A DNA stretch of 7,587 nucleotides. Origin: Alphaproteobacteria bacterium MarineAlpha10_Bin2 (GTDB lineage: Bacteria; Pseudomonadota; Alphaproteobacteria; UBA828). The translations under genes were made by a program, and so were the position numbers. Each line of letters begins with the position of its first letter. The stretch's first letter is position 1. Below the pieces are notes generated by a model. The model was given only the letters and a program-made list of their open reading frames with translations. It made no database searches and was not told where the DNA came from. The stretch lies in the NCBI GenBank assembly GCA_002937555.1, contig PTKB01000131.1:1-7587 (forward strand). Direction: 5' to 3'. This document shows positions 1-5,505 of the stretch, in pieces.

Positions 1-200
1 TGAGCCAAGACGCGTGGATCGAAACTGTCGCGGCCGACATGATCCGCAGTGGCGACCACGTGCTGCTCGATCACGCGCACCATGGCCGCCCGTCGCACGG
101 CGTAATCCGCCTCATCCTCGGCCTGCACCAGGCGTATCGGCACCGCGACGGCGATCGCCGCCAACAGCAATAAAATGCTCGGGGTAAAAATGGCGCGCAT
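1..200 (-). CDS. Exported protein, N-terminal part; probable periplasmic protein-L-isoaspartate O-methyltransferase
   Basis: Read from an ATG at 200 down to the left edge, this gives 66 residues and is cut off by the window. Residues 1-27 look like a Sec signal peptide: a basic start (MR), a leucine/alanine-rich core (ILLLLAAIAVAV) and a V-Q-A site before an acidic mature start (EDEAD). The mature part has an arginine/alanine-rich helix, then MVRVIEQ, and ends in GRDSFDPRVLA. In protein-L-isoaspartate methyltransferases the N-terminus typically reads like R-x-x-MV-x-x-I, followed by a DPRVL segment just before the VPRH motif, so I infer this repair enzyme in an exported version. It would transfer methyl from S-adenosylmethionine to isoaspartyl residues of damaged proteins. 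The SAM-binding fold lies outside the window, so the assignment rests on about 35 residues. There is no strong ribosome site; the tRNA-Gly gene lies 63 bases upstream on the same strand. Confidence 0.5.
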   Translation of the reverse strand, partial: MRAIFTPSILLLLAAIAVAVPIRLVQAEDEADYAVRRAAMVRVIEQHVVATADHVGRDSFDPRVLA

Positions 201-263
201 GGCTTGTTCCACAACGGCCAGCCTTCGCCGCTCAGCCCAATTCGGCCAAGCCTTTGAAAAAAA

Positions 264-338
264 TGGAGCGGGTGATGAGATTCGAACTCACGACTTCAAC
301 CTTGGCAAGGTTGCGCTCTACCCCTGAGCTACACCCGC
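264..338 (-). tRNA. tRNA-Gly (anticodon GCC)
   Basis: The reverse complement folds as a full cloverleaf. The acceptor stem GCGGGTG (338-332) pairs with CACCCGC (274-268), then comes a discriminator T and an encoded CCA (266-264). The D arm reads TAGCTCAGGGGTAGAGC, the anticodon stem is CAACC/GGTTG around loop TTGCCAA, so the anticodon is GCC (glycine, reading GGC and GGU), and the T loop is TTCGAAT. GGC is a heavily used codon in the surrounding genes. A run of seven T on the transcribed strand (263-257) follows directly after the CCA and may help end transcription, though no separate hairpin precedes it. Confidence 0.97.
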
Positions 339-363
339 GTCCCAGCCTTCACGGCTGCCTGGG

Positions 364-391
364 ATATTACGTCATGCGCCGGGTCATTCAA
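364..391 (-). promoter_or_regulatory. Sigma-70-type promoter of the tRNA-Gly gene
   Basis: On the minus strand there is TTGAAT (391-386) as the -35 element, a 16-base spacer and TAATAT (369-364) as the -10 element. Transcription would begin near 357, giving a leader of about 19 bases before the tRNA 5' end at 338. The start of that leader overlaps a small hairpin, CAGCC-ttcac-GGCTG on the plus strand (343-357). The good match and the placement directly before a stable-RNA gene support it; activity is inferred. Confidence 0.6.
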
Positions 392-461
392 GCCCCGTAT
401 CGCATTTCGATGGTATCATAGCAGCATGCCGATTCGTTAACCGTTGTGAATGTTTTGAATC

Positions 462-974
462 ATGCCTGCCAACAGTGAGCAGTTGTTCAACCGGTTTTGC
501 GAACTGGGTATCTGTTACGAGACGCATAGCCACCCGGCCGTGTTCACGGTCGAAGAGGCGCAGCTCCACTGCAGCCATCTGCCGGGCGCCCATTGCAAAA
601 ATCTTTTTCTTAAGGACAAGAAGGGCCAGCTTTGGCTCGCTGTTATGTTGGACCGTCGCGAAGTGGAAATCAAAGCGCTACAGAAGGCGATGGGCGCGGC
701 GCGTCTTTCCTTCGGCAAGGCCGAGTTGCTGCACGAGGTGCTCGGCGTCATCCCCGGTGCAGTTACGCCATTCGGCCTGATAAACGACACCGGCCAACGG
801 GTGCGGGTCTTCCTCGACGCCGAGATGATGGCCGCTGAATTGGTTAATTTTCACCCCCTCAGAAACGACGCCACGACTGCGATGGCGCCGGCAGACCTGC
901 GCCGTTTTATTGCGTCTTGCGGCCGTGACGCGGAGGACCTGGAATTCCCGCTTGGCGGAGAAACCGGGCCGTAA
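462..974 (+). CDS. Prolyl-tRNA synthetase-associated editing domain protein (ProXp-ala / YbaK-like aminoacyl-tRNA deacylase)
   Basis: A 170-residue free-standing trans-editing enzyme. The family hydrolyses wrongly made aminoacyl-tRNAs; the ProXp-ala branch removes alanine from Ala-tRNA(Pro) made by prolyl-tRNA synthetase lacking its own editing domain. Visible family motifs, in order: HPAVFTVEEA (24-33), LPGAHCKNLFLKD (40-52) with the expected active-site Lys46 and Asn47, LSFGKAELL (82-90), LGVIPGAVTPF (94-104), the GxxxP-type substrate loop, and NFHPLRNDATT (129-139) with His131. The length fits a single-domain member. The start at 462 leaves a normal N-terminus ending just before the first motif; the ribosome site is weak. 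It heads the plus-strand run, 57 bases before the thioredoxin gene, and diverges from the tRNA-Gly gene. Family is secure; choosing ProXp-ala over other YbaK/EbsC relatives is an inference from the motifs. Confidence 0.88.
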   Translation: MPANSEQLFNRFCELGICYETHSHPAVFTVEEAQLHCSHLPGAHCKNLFLKDKKGQLWLAVMLDRREVEIKALQKAMGAARLSFGKAELLHEVLGVIPGAVTPFGLINDTGQRVRVFLDAEMMAAELVNFHPLRNDATTAMAPADLRRFIASCGRDAEDLEFPLGGETGP

Positions 975-1022
975 TTGCGTCTCCGATCAAATAGCGCTAA
1001 CAAACGGGACGGCGGACTTAAT

Positions 1023-1026
1023 GGAG
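1023..1026 (+). promoter_or_regulatory. Ribosome binding site that fixes the start of the thioredoxin-TPR gene
   Basis: GGAG at 1023-1026 lies five bases before the ATG at 1032. The frame is open back to a TTG at 975, directly after the stop of the preceding gene, but nothing resembling a ribosome site precedes that TTG and the extra 19 residues do not look like thioredoxin sequence. The ATG at 1032 is therefore the better start. Confidence 0.6.
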
Positions 1027-1031
1027 CAGGA

Positions 1032-1934
1032 ATGGACGAGTTAATTGGACAGGAAGCGGGCGCGCCGGGCGCGGTCGTGGATAGCACCACCCAGACTTTC
1101 ACCGCCGATGTCATCGACGCATCGATGGAGCAGCCCGTCATCGTCGATTTTTGGGCGCCCTGGTGCGAGCCCTGCAAGACCCTCGGCCCGACCCTGGAAA
1201 AAATCGTCAATGCGGCCCAGGGCAAAGTCAAGCTGGTCAAGGTCGACATCGACCAAAACCAGGAGATCGCCATGCAGATGCGCATTCAATCCATCCCTGC
1301 CGTGTTCGCCTTCAAGAACGGCCAGCCGGTGGATGGCTTTGTCGGCGCGCAGTCCGAAAGCCAGGTGAAGAGTTTTGTCGAGCGCCTCACCGGGCCGATC
1401 GGCCCGACGCCGGTCGAGCAAGCGATGGAGCAGGCGCAGAAGGCCTTGGACGAAGAGGATTTCAACAGCGCCTCCAATATCTACAGCCAGGTCCTCAAAC
1501 ATGCGCCGGACGAAGCCGCCGCCGTGGCTGGCATGGCGCGCAGCTTATTGGGTATGGGAGACGCAGCCGGCGCGCGCGAGGTTCTGGACGCGGTGGATGA
1601 TAAACTCGCCGCCCATGCCGACATCGAAGGCGCCCGCGCGGCGCTGGAGTTGGCCGAGCGCTCAGAGGAATCCGGCGATGAGACGGAGTTGCGCACCCGT
1701 CTCGAAGCGGACGAAAACGATCACCAAGCGCGATACGATCTCGCAATGGCGCATTACGCCCAGGCGCGCAACGAGGAAGCGATCGACGAATTGCTGGAGA
1801 TCGTCAAGCGCGCGCGCAGTTGGAACGAAGAGGCGGCGCGCGAGATGCTGCTGCAAATATTCGAAGCCTTGGGCCCGACGCACGAACTCACGGTTGCCGG
1901 CCGGCGCAAACTTTCTTCGATCCTGTTTTCCTGA
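1032..1934 (+). CDS. cnoX: Thioredoxin-TPR co-chaperone, CnoX (YbbN) family
   Basis: A 300-residue cytoplasmic protein with an N-terminal thioredoxin fold (about 18-125) followed by a helical tetratricopeptide-type region (about 128-300, for example AMEQAQKALDEEDFNSASNI and the repeat around LLGMGDAAGAREVL). CnoX proteins hold unfolding proteins during oxidative stress, form mixed disulfides with them and pass them to chaperonins. The active site reads WAPWCEPCK with both cysteines (Cys45 and Cys48), and the cis-proline loop is present (SIPAV, Pro89). The E. coli protein lacks the first of these cysteines, so this one should be redox active, as in alphaproteobacterial members. It lies 28 bases before a LON-domain gene in a same-strand run. 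The start is set by GGAG at 1023-1026. Family assignment is firm; the chaperone role is taken from homologues. Confidence 0.88.
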   Translation: MDELIGQEAGAPGAVVDSTTQTFTADVIDASMEQPVIVDFWAPWCEPCKTLGPTLEKIVNAAQGKVKLVKVDIDQNQEIAMQMRIQSIPAVFAFKNGQPVDGFVGAQSESQVKSFVERLTGPIGPTPVEQAMEQAQKALDEEDFNSASNIYSQVLKHAPDEAAAVAGMARSLLGMGDAAGAREVLDAVDDKLAAHADIEGARAALELAERSEESGDETELRTRLEADENDHQARYDLAMAHYAQARNEEAIDELLEIVKRARSWNEEAAREMLLQIFEALGPTHELTVAGRRKLSSILFS

Positions 1935-1962
1935 CCGGCGCGCGGCAGAGGAAACACACGGC

Positions 1963-2634
1963 ATGGGCCAGGAATTAAATCAATGGACGGCGGAAGAGCT
2001 GCCGGCGGTGATTCCGATCTTTCCGCTTGCCGGCGTGTTGCTGCTGCCCGGCGGGCGTCTGCCGCTCAACATATTCGAGCCGCGCTATCTTGAGATGACC
2101 CAGGACGCCATGGCGTCGCAGCGTATTATCGGCATGATCCAGCCGGCCGACCCCTTTAGCCGCGACTTCGAGCCGGAAACATATCACACCGGTTGCGCCG
2201 GCCTGATTTCGGAATTCGAAGAGACCGCGGACAACCGGATTTTGATTACCCTCACCGGGGTGTGCCGCTTCGACGTGGCGAATGAACTTCCCCGCGAGGG
2301 GCTGCCGTATCGCCGCGTCGCCGCACGCTATCAATCCTTTGCCTGCGATTTGATCCGGGGAAATGCCATTGCACTGGACGGCGACCTCCTGATCTCGGCG
2401 CTTAAGAAATTTTTCGACGCGCGCGGCATGAGTGCCGATTGGTCGGCGATAGACGAATTGTGCAACGAGGATCTGATGACCAACTTCGCCATGGCGTGCC
2501 CATTCGGGCCGAGCGAGAAACAGGCGCTCCTGGAATGCCGCGAGACAAATGAGCGCAGCGCCATGTTTCAGGCGCTTCTGGAAATGGCGGCGCATGAGCG
2601 CGACGGAATGGAGGGGGCCACCGCCCCGCAATAA
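1963..2634 (+). CDS. LON peptidase substrate-binding domain protein without protease domain (COG2802 type)
   Basis: A 223-residue protein made almost wholly of the N-terminal substrate-recognition domain of Lon. The hallmark segment is present at residues 17-42: IPIFPL, then LLLPGG, LPLNIFEPRY. It continues with RIIGMIQP, a conserved ITLTGVCRF strand and a helical C-terminus. No AAA+ Walker motifs and no Ser-Lys protease dyad are present, nor is there room for them. Its partner is unknown; family members are presumed to bind protein substrates or act as adaptors. The start at 1963 has AGAGGAA (1947-1953) at good spacing; the overlapping frame remains open far upstream inside the thioredoxin gene, but that is a shadow. 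It sits between the CnoX-like and Trm112-family genes with gaps of 28 and 32 bases, so an operon is likely. Confidence 0.88.
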   Translation: MGQELNQWTAEELPAVIPIFPLAGVLLLPGGRLPLNIFEPRYLEMTQDAMASQRIIGMIQPADPFSRDFEPETYHTGCAGLISEFEETADNRILITLTGVCRFDVANELPREGLPYRRVAARYQSFACDLIRGNAIALDGDLLISALKKFFDARGMSADWSAIDELCNEDLMTNFAMACPFGPSEKQALLECRETNERSAMFQALLEMAAHERDGMEGATAPQ

Positions 2635-2666
2635 ATGATGATGTCTGTACAGCCGGAGAATGGGAC

Positions 2667-2858
2667 ATGAACGACACAAGTGCCGGGGTAGACCCCAAGC
2701 TCCTGGAGATCCTTGTCTGCCCGGTCACCAAGGAGCCGCTCGTATACGATGCAGCGGCGCAGGAGTTGATCAGCGAAAAAGCCAAGCTCGCCTATCCTAT
2801 CCGCGACGGCATTCCGATCATGCTGCCGGACGAAGCGCGGCCGATCGATAGCGATTGA
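2667..2858 (+). CDS. Trm112 family protein (YcaR/UPF0434-like)
   Basis: A 63-residue protein. The pattern is typical: DPKLLEILVCPVTKEPLVYD (9-28), then a short hairpin and AYPIRDGIPIML (42-53). In eukaryotes and archaea Trm112 is an activating subunit for several methyltransferases that act on tRNA, rRNA and release factors; the bacterial role is little known. Only one cysteine (Cys18) is present, so the zinc site of the eukaryotic protein is absent, as is common in proteobacterial members. GGAG at 2655-2658 lies eight bases before the ATG. The stop codon is 11 bases before the ATG chosen for the next gene, so the two are probably cotranscribed. Confidence 0.9.
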   Translation: MNDTSAGVDPKLLEILVCPVTKEPLVYDAAAQELISEKAKLAYPIRDGIPIMLPDEARPIDSD

Positions 2859-2869
2859 GCGGTAGCGGT

Positions 2870-3241
2870 ATGGCTTCGCCTCACGAGACCGTCCACTGGC
2901 CGACGGAGATCCGCTACAAGAGCGCCGAGAAAGCGCTGGAAGTCGATTTCGACGACGGCGAGTGCTTTCATTTTCCGGCCGAGCTCCTGCGCGTCGAATC
3001 GCCCTCGGCGGAGGTCATGGGACACGGCGAAGGCAAGACCATCATTGCCGGCCGGCGCCATGTCGGAATCATGGAAATCGAGCCGGTCGGAAACTACGCG
3101 GTGCGCATCCGCTTTGACGATATGCATGATACCGGCATCTATTCCTGGTCTTACTTACGCTATCTCGGCGACGGGCAGCAGGAGATTTGGGCGACCTATC
3201 TGGCCGCCTTGGAAGAGAAAGGGCTGAGCCGCGATCCTTGA
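2870..3241 (+). CDS. DUF971 protein (gamma-butyrobetaine hydroxylase-like N-terminal domain)
   Basis: A 123-residue protein consisting of one DUF971 domain. Its signature is clear: PTEIRYKSAEKALEVDFDDG near the start (11-30), FPAELLRVESPSAE (35-48), and the conserved end NYAVRIRFDDMHDTGIYSW followed by SYLRYLG (75-98). In gamma-butyrobetaine hydroxylase this domain precedes the catalytic domain; in bacteria it is often stand-alone or attached to Mrp/ApbC iron-sulfur carriers, and its job is not established. No catalytic domain follows here. An in-frame TTG at 2855 overlaps the preceding stop codon, but the ATG at 2870 gives a normal N-terminus; neither has a strong ribosome site. It is last in the plus-strand run and converges on the hydrolase gene with only 15 bases between. 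Confidence 0.87.
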   Translation: MASPHETVHWPTEIRYKSAEKALEVDFDDGECFHFPAELLRVESPSAEVMGHGEGKTIIAGRRHVGIMEIEPVGNYAVRIRFDDMHDTGIYSWSYLRYLGDGQQEIWATYLAALEEKGLSRDP

Positions 3242-3256
3242 ATAGCGGTTCTACGC

Positions 3257-4099
3257 CTAGCTGAGAAAAGTCTCGACCACGGCGTTGAACTTGGCCGGGT
3301 TCTCATAAAACATGAAATGCGAGCCGCCTTCGCCAGCATCGAAAATGACGCATTCGGCGCCGGGTATTTGTTCGGCAATCCACTCCTGCGTATGTGCGGG
3401 AAAAATACTGGCATGCCCGCCAACGACTAAGGTCGGCAGGCGGATGGTGGGAATCACGTCGTGCCAATCGATTATGGCGAGATGGTAAACCAGGTTGGCG
3501 GCGTGGATGCGCGGCAGTTTGATATTTTCGGCGGCGATCCACAGCAAATCTTCTCGCGCCACCTCTGCGGTGAACATGCCGGCGAGGAGATCGGCCGTCG
3601 CCTCCGCATCGGTCGCGGTTAACACTTTGTGGTATTGCTCTGCCAGATCGATCGGTCCGGGGAAGAGGCAGTCAAGCGCCTCCCGTTCTTCCTGGGGCCA
3701 GCTCGGATTGCCGGTGACGGCCGCCGCCTCGTCGACCAGGATCAGGCGCGACAGGCGTTCCGCGCCGAACAATTCGAGATAGCTCCAGCTCACCGAACAG
3801 CCCATGGAATGGCCGAGTAAATCCACGTCATGGAGATTGAGCGCGATCAACACTTCGCGCAGGTCCGCCGCCAGCCGGCTGATGCGGTAGCCGCCCGCCG
3901 GCTTGTCCGATTCGCCGTGGCCGCGCAGGTCGAGGGCGATCACCCGCCGCCCCTCGGCCAGGGCGCTCACTTGATGTTTGAATTCGGCCGCGCTCTGCGA
4001 CCAGCCGGGCAGCATCACCAGCGGCTTGCCTTCCCCGGCCTCGAGATAGCTGAGCGTCAGGCCGCCGGATATGGTGACCGAGTTACGCGCAACCGGCAT
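3257..4099 (-). CDS. Alpha/beta hydrolase fold protein
   Basis: A 280-residue single-domain hydrolase without signal peptide. In order: oxyanion-hole segment MLPGWSQS (29-36), LDLRGHGESDKP (56-67), nucleophile elbow LLGHSMGC with Ser98, a helical cap (about 125-210), strand LPTLVVGG (221-228), and the catalytic histidine in GGSHFMFYENP (His261). The usual acid after strand beta-7 (GGxDxIxP pattern) is replaced by GGHASIFP, with Ala230 in the aspartate place; the acid may come from Asp123/Glu124 after strand beta-6 (LILVDEA), as in some dehalogenase-like members. The substrate cannot be read from sequence; esterase, lactonase or haloperoxidase-like activity are all possible. It is the last gene of a minus-strand run, 14 bases after the SDR gene, with no clear ribosome site of its own, which suggests coupling to it. 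Confidence 0.85.
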   Translation of the reverse strand: MPVARNSVTISGGLTLSYLEAGEGKPLVMLPGWSQSAAEFKHQVSALAEGRRVIALDLRGHGESDKPAGGYRISRLAADLREVLIALNLHDVDLLGHSMGCSVSWSYLELFGAERLSRLILVDEAAAVTGNPSWPQEEREALDCLFPGPIDLAEQYHKVLTATDAEATADLLAGMFTAEVAREDLLWIAAENIKLPRIHAANLVYHLAIIDWHDVIPTIRLPTLVVGGHASIFPAHTQEWIAEQIPGAECVIFDAGEGGSHFMFYENPAKFNAVVETFLS

Positions 4100-4113
4100 C
4101 GCGGCTCGTTGGC

Positions 4114-4950
4114 TTAAGAATCGGCCAGGGCTTCAGCGCGCGCGTCGGAGGATTCGCTGTTGCCGCTGCCGGGCACGCAGCCGCCGCAGACGGCCAGCGT
4201 CTGGGCGGTGATGAAACGGCCGCGCGCGCTGGCCAGGAACACCGCCATGTCACCGATCGAATCGGGGGTCAACAGCGCGCCCAGCATATTGCCGCGCATG
4301 TTGCCGTCGTAGAGCGCCTGGTAGGGAGCGCCGGCGGCGGCGGCCATGCCCTTGTGCAGCTGTTGCGCCATCTTGGTCTCGACCCAGCCCGGCGCGATGG
4401 TGTTGACGCGCACGCCGTGCGCGCCGAGCTCGTCCGCCAGACAATGCATGAACGCGTTCAGGCCATTTTTCGACGCCGCATAGGCGCCCCACCCGGCGGC
4501 GTGCGCATCCGCCGCAATCGACGAAATGAAAATCACCGAGGCATCGGCGCCAGACTCAACCAGCGCCGGATAGAGGGCGCGGGATATCAGAAACGGCGCC
4601 GTCAGATTGGTGGCGAGGATCGACTTCCAGGTTTCGGGCGTCATGTCCGGCGTTTCCTGCAAGCTGCAGATGCCGGCATTGTTGATGAGGATATCGAGCC
4701 CGCCGAGGGCGTCCAACACGCCGGCGCACATAACGTCGATGGCGTCTTCGTCGGTCAGGTCGGCGAGAGCTGGAACCGCGCTGCCGCCGGCGCCCTCTAT
4801 GGCACCGAGCGTGGCGGCGATGCGCGCCTCGTTGCGGCCATGTACGGCGACCGCAGCGCCCTCACGCGCCAGCGCTTCAGCGACTGCGCGGCCGATGCCG
4901 TCTCCGGCGCCGGTCACGAGCGCCCGTTTGCCGTTCAGCGACGTGTCCAT
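4114..4950 (-). CDS. Short-chain dehydrogenase/reductase (classical SDR)
   Basis: A 278-residue NAD(P)-dependent oxidoreductase. The Rossmann motif TGAGDGIG spans 13-20, NNAG is at 90-93, and the catalytic tetrad is complete: Asn115, Ser144, Tyr157 and Lys161 (YAASK). The end of the second strand reads HGRNEAR; Arg39 there suggests a preference for NADPH, which is inference. IAPGWVETKM (about 188-197) is the usual PG motif. The C-terminus is unusual: where most classical SDRs have a VDGG ending, this one reads VCGGCVPG (254-261), with a CxxC pair followed by a polar, Ser/Asp/Ala-rich tail. Substrate unknown; FabG-like or sugar/alcohol dehydrogenases are alternatives. It starts seven bases after the msrA stop codon and lacks an obvious ribosome site, so translational coupling is likely. 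Confidence 0.87.
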   Translation of the reverse strand: MDTSLNGKRALVTGAGDGIGRAVAEALAREGAAVAVHGRNEARIAATLGAIEGAGGSAVPALADLTDEDAIDVMCAGVLDALGGLDILINNAGICSLQETPDMTPETWKSILATNLTAPFLISRALYPALVESGADASVIFISSIAADAHAAGWGAYAASKNGLNAFMHCLADELGAHGVRVNTIAPGWVETKMAQQLHKGMAAAAGAPYQALYDGNMRGNMLGALLTPDSIGDMAVFLASARGRFITAQTLAVCGGCVPGSGNSESSDARAEALADS

Positions 4951-4957
4951 GACCGGG

Positions 4958-5422
4958 CTACCGCACTCCGAAGCGGTTATGCCGGCTTTTCTCGAAATAT
5001 TGTTGGTGATAATCCTCGGCCGGCCAATAGTCGCCGGCCTGGACGATCTCCGTCACCACCTTGTGGGCGTCCGAAAGCTTGGCGCGCGATGCTTCTGCCG
5101 CTTCCTGCTGCGCCGGCCCATGGGCAAACACCGCCGAGCGGTATTGGGTACCGATATCGGGCCCTTGGCGATTCAATTGGCTGGGGTCGTGGGATTGCCA
5201 GAATATATCGAGCAATTCCTCATAGCTGATGCGCTCCGGGTCGTACTCGACCTGGACCACCTCGGCATGGCCGGTGCGCCCGGTGCACACCTGCTCATAT
5301 CTCGGATTTGCGGTCTCGCCTCCCATATAGCCGACCGAAGTGGAAACCACGCCGTCAACCTGGCGAAAGACATATTCGGGTTTCCAAAAACACCCGGCGC
5401 CGAATGTCGCTTTCTCGCTCAT
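4958..5422 (-). CDS. msrA: Peptide-methionine (S)-S-oxide reductase MsrA
   Basis: A 154-residue cytoplasmic enzyme that reduces the S form of methionine sulfoxide in proteins and free methionine. The catalytic motif GCFWKPE has Cys11; VSTSVGYMGG (26-35), the TGHAEVVQVEYDP segment with the catalytic Glu54, and YHQQYF (138-143) complete the family pattern. The length equals the core domain. Besides Cys11 the only cysteine is Cys46, and the C-terminal recycling cysteines of the E. coli enzyme are absent, so the enzyme may recycle in another way. A strong ribosome site, GGAAGGA (complement of 5431-5437), lies eight bases before the ATG. It is 83 bases downstream of the FAD monooxygenase gene and is followed at once by the SDR gene. 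Confidence 0.95.
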   Translation of the reverse strand: MSEKATFGAGCFWKPEYVFRQVDGVVSTSVGYMGGETANPRYEQVCTGRTGHAEVVQVEYDPERISYEELLDIFWQSHDPSQLNRQGPDIGTQYRSAVFAHGPAQQEAAEASRAKLSDAHKVVTEIVQAGDYWPAEDYHQQYFEKSRHNRFGVR

Positions 5423-5430
5423 GACAATGT

Positions 5431-5457
5431 TCCTTCCGTTCCCGAACTGAATTTATA
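5431..5457 (-). promoter_or_regulatory. msrA ribosome binding site and possible -10 element
   Basis: On the minus strand GGAAGGA (5437-5431) is a good Shine-Dalgarno match for msrA. About 14 bases before it is TATAAA (5457-5452), which could serve as a -10 box, but the hexamer 17 bases further upstream (TCGCGG) is a poor -35, so a separate promoter is only possible. A perfect 5-bp hairpin, GCTCG-acgccg-CGAGC (5467-5482), lies just upstream in the gap; it has no T run and is not a convincing terminator. Confidence 0.35.
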
Positions 5458-5505
5458 GCCATTCCCGCTCGACGCCGCGAGCCTGCTGTTGGGCGGCGCG
5501 TGCGG

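Noticed and set aside
343..357. Hairpin CAGCC-ttcac-GGCTG as a terminator.
   Set aside because: Only five pairs, no T run on either strand, and it lies at the promoter-proximal side of the tRNA gene.
414..419. TATCAT as a -10 box for the tRNA editing gene.
   Set aside because: No acceptable -35 hexamer at 16-18 bases upstream; left out as too weak.
975..1031. TTG start for the thioredoxin-TPR protein immediately after the preceding stop codon.
   Set aside because: No ribosome site, and the 19 extra residues are unlike the family; the ATG at 1032 has GGAG at good spacing.
1375..1962. Open frame fused to the front of the LON-domain gene, giving 419 residues.
   Set aside because: The added part is arginine-rich out-of-frame sequence inside the thioredoxin-TPR gene; AGAGGAA before the ATG at 1963 fixes the real start.
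1975..2679. Minus-strand frame of 234 codons opposite the LON-domain gene.
   Set aside because: The plus strand carries the LON signature and a ribosome site; the antisense product has no recognisable features.
4354..5458. Two long plus-strand frames (291 and 283 codons) opposite the SDR and msrA genes.
   Set aside because: Antisense to two well-recognised enzymes; the composition is typical of shadow frames (Arg/Ala/Gly-rich) with no motif.
5467..5482. Hairpin GCTCG/CGAGC between the FAD monooxygenase and msrA as an intrinsic terminator.
   Set aside because: The stem is short and is followed by GGGAATGG rather than a T run.
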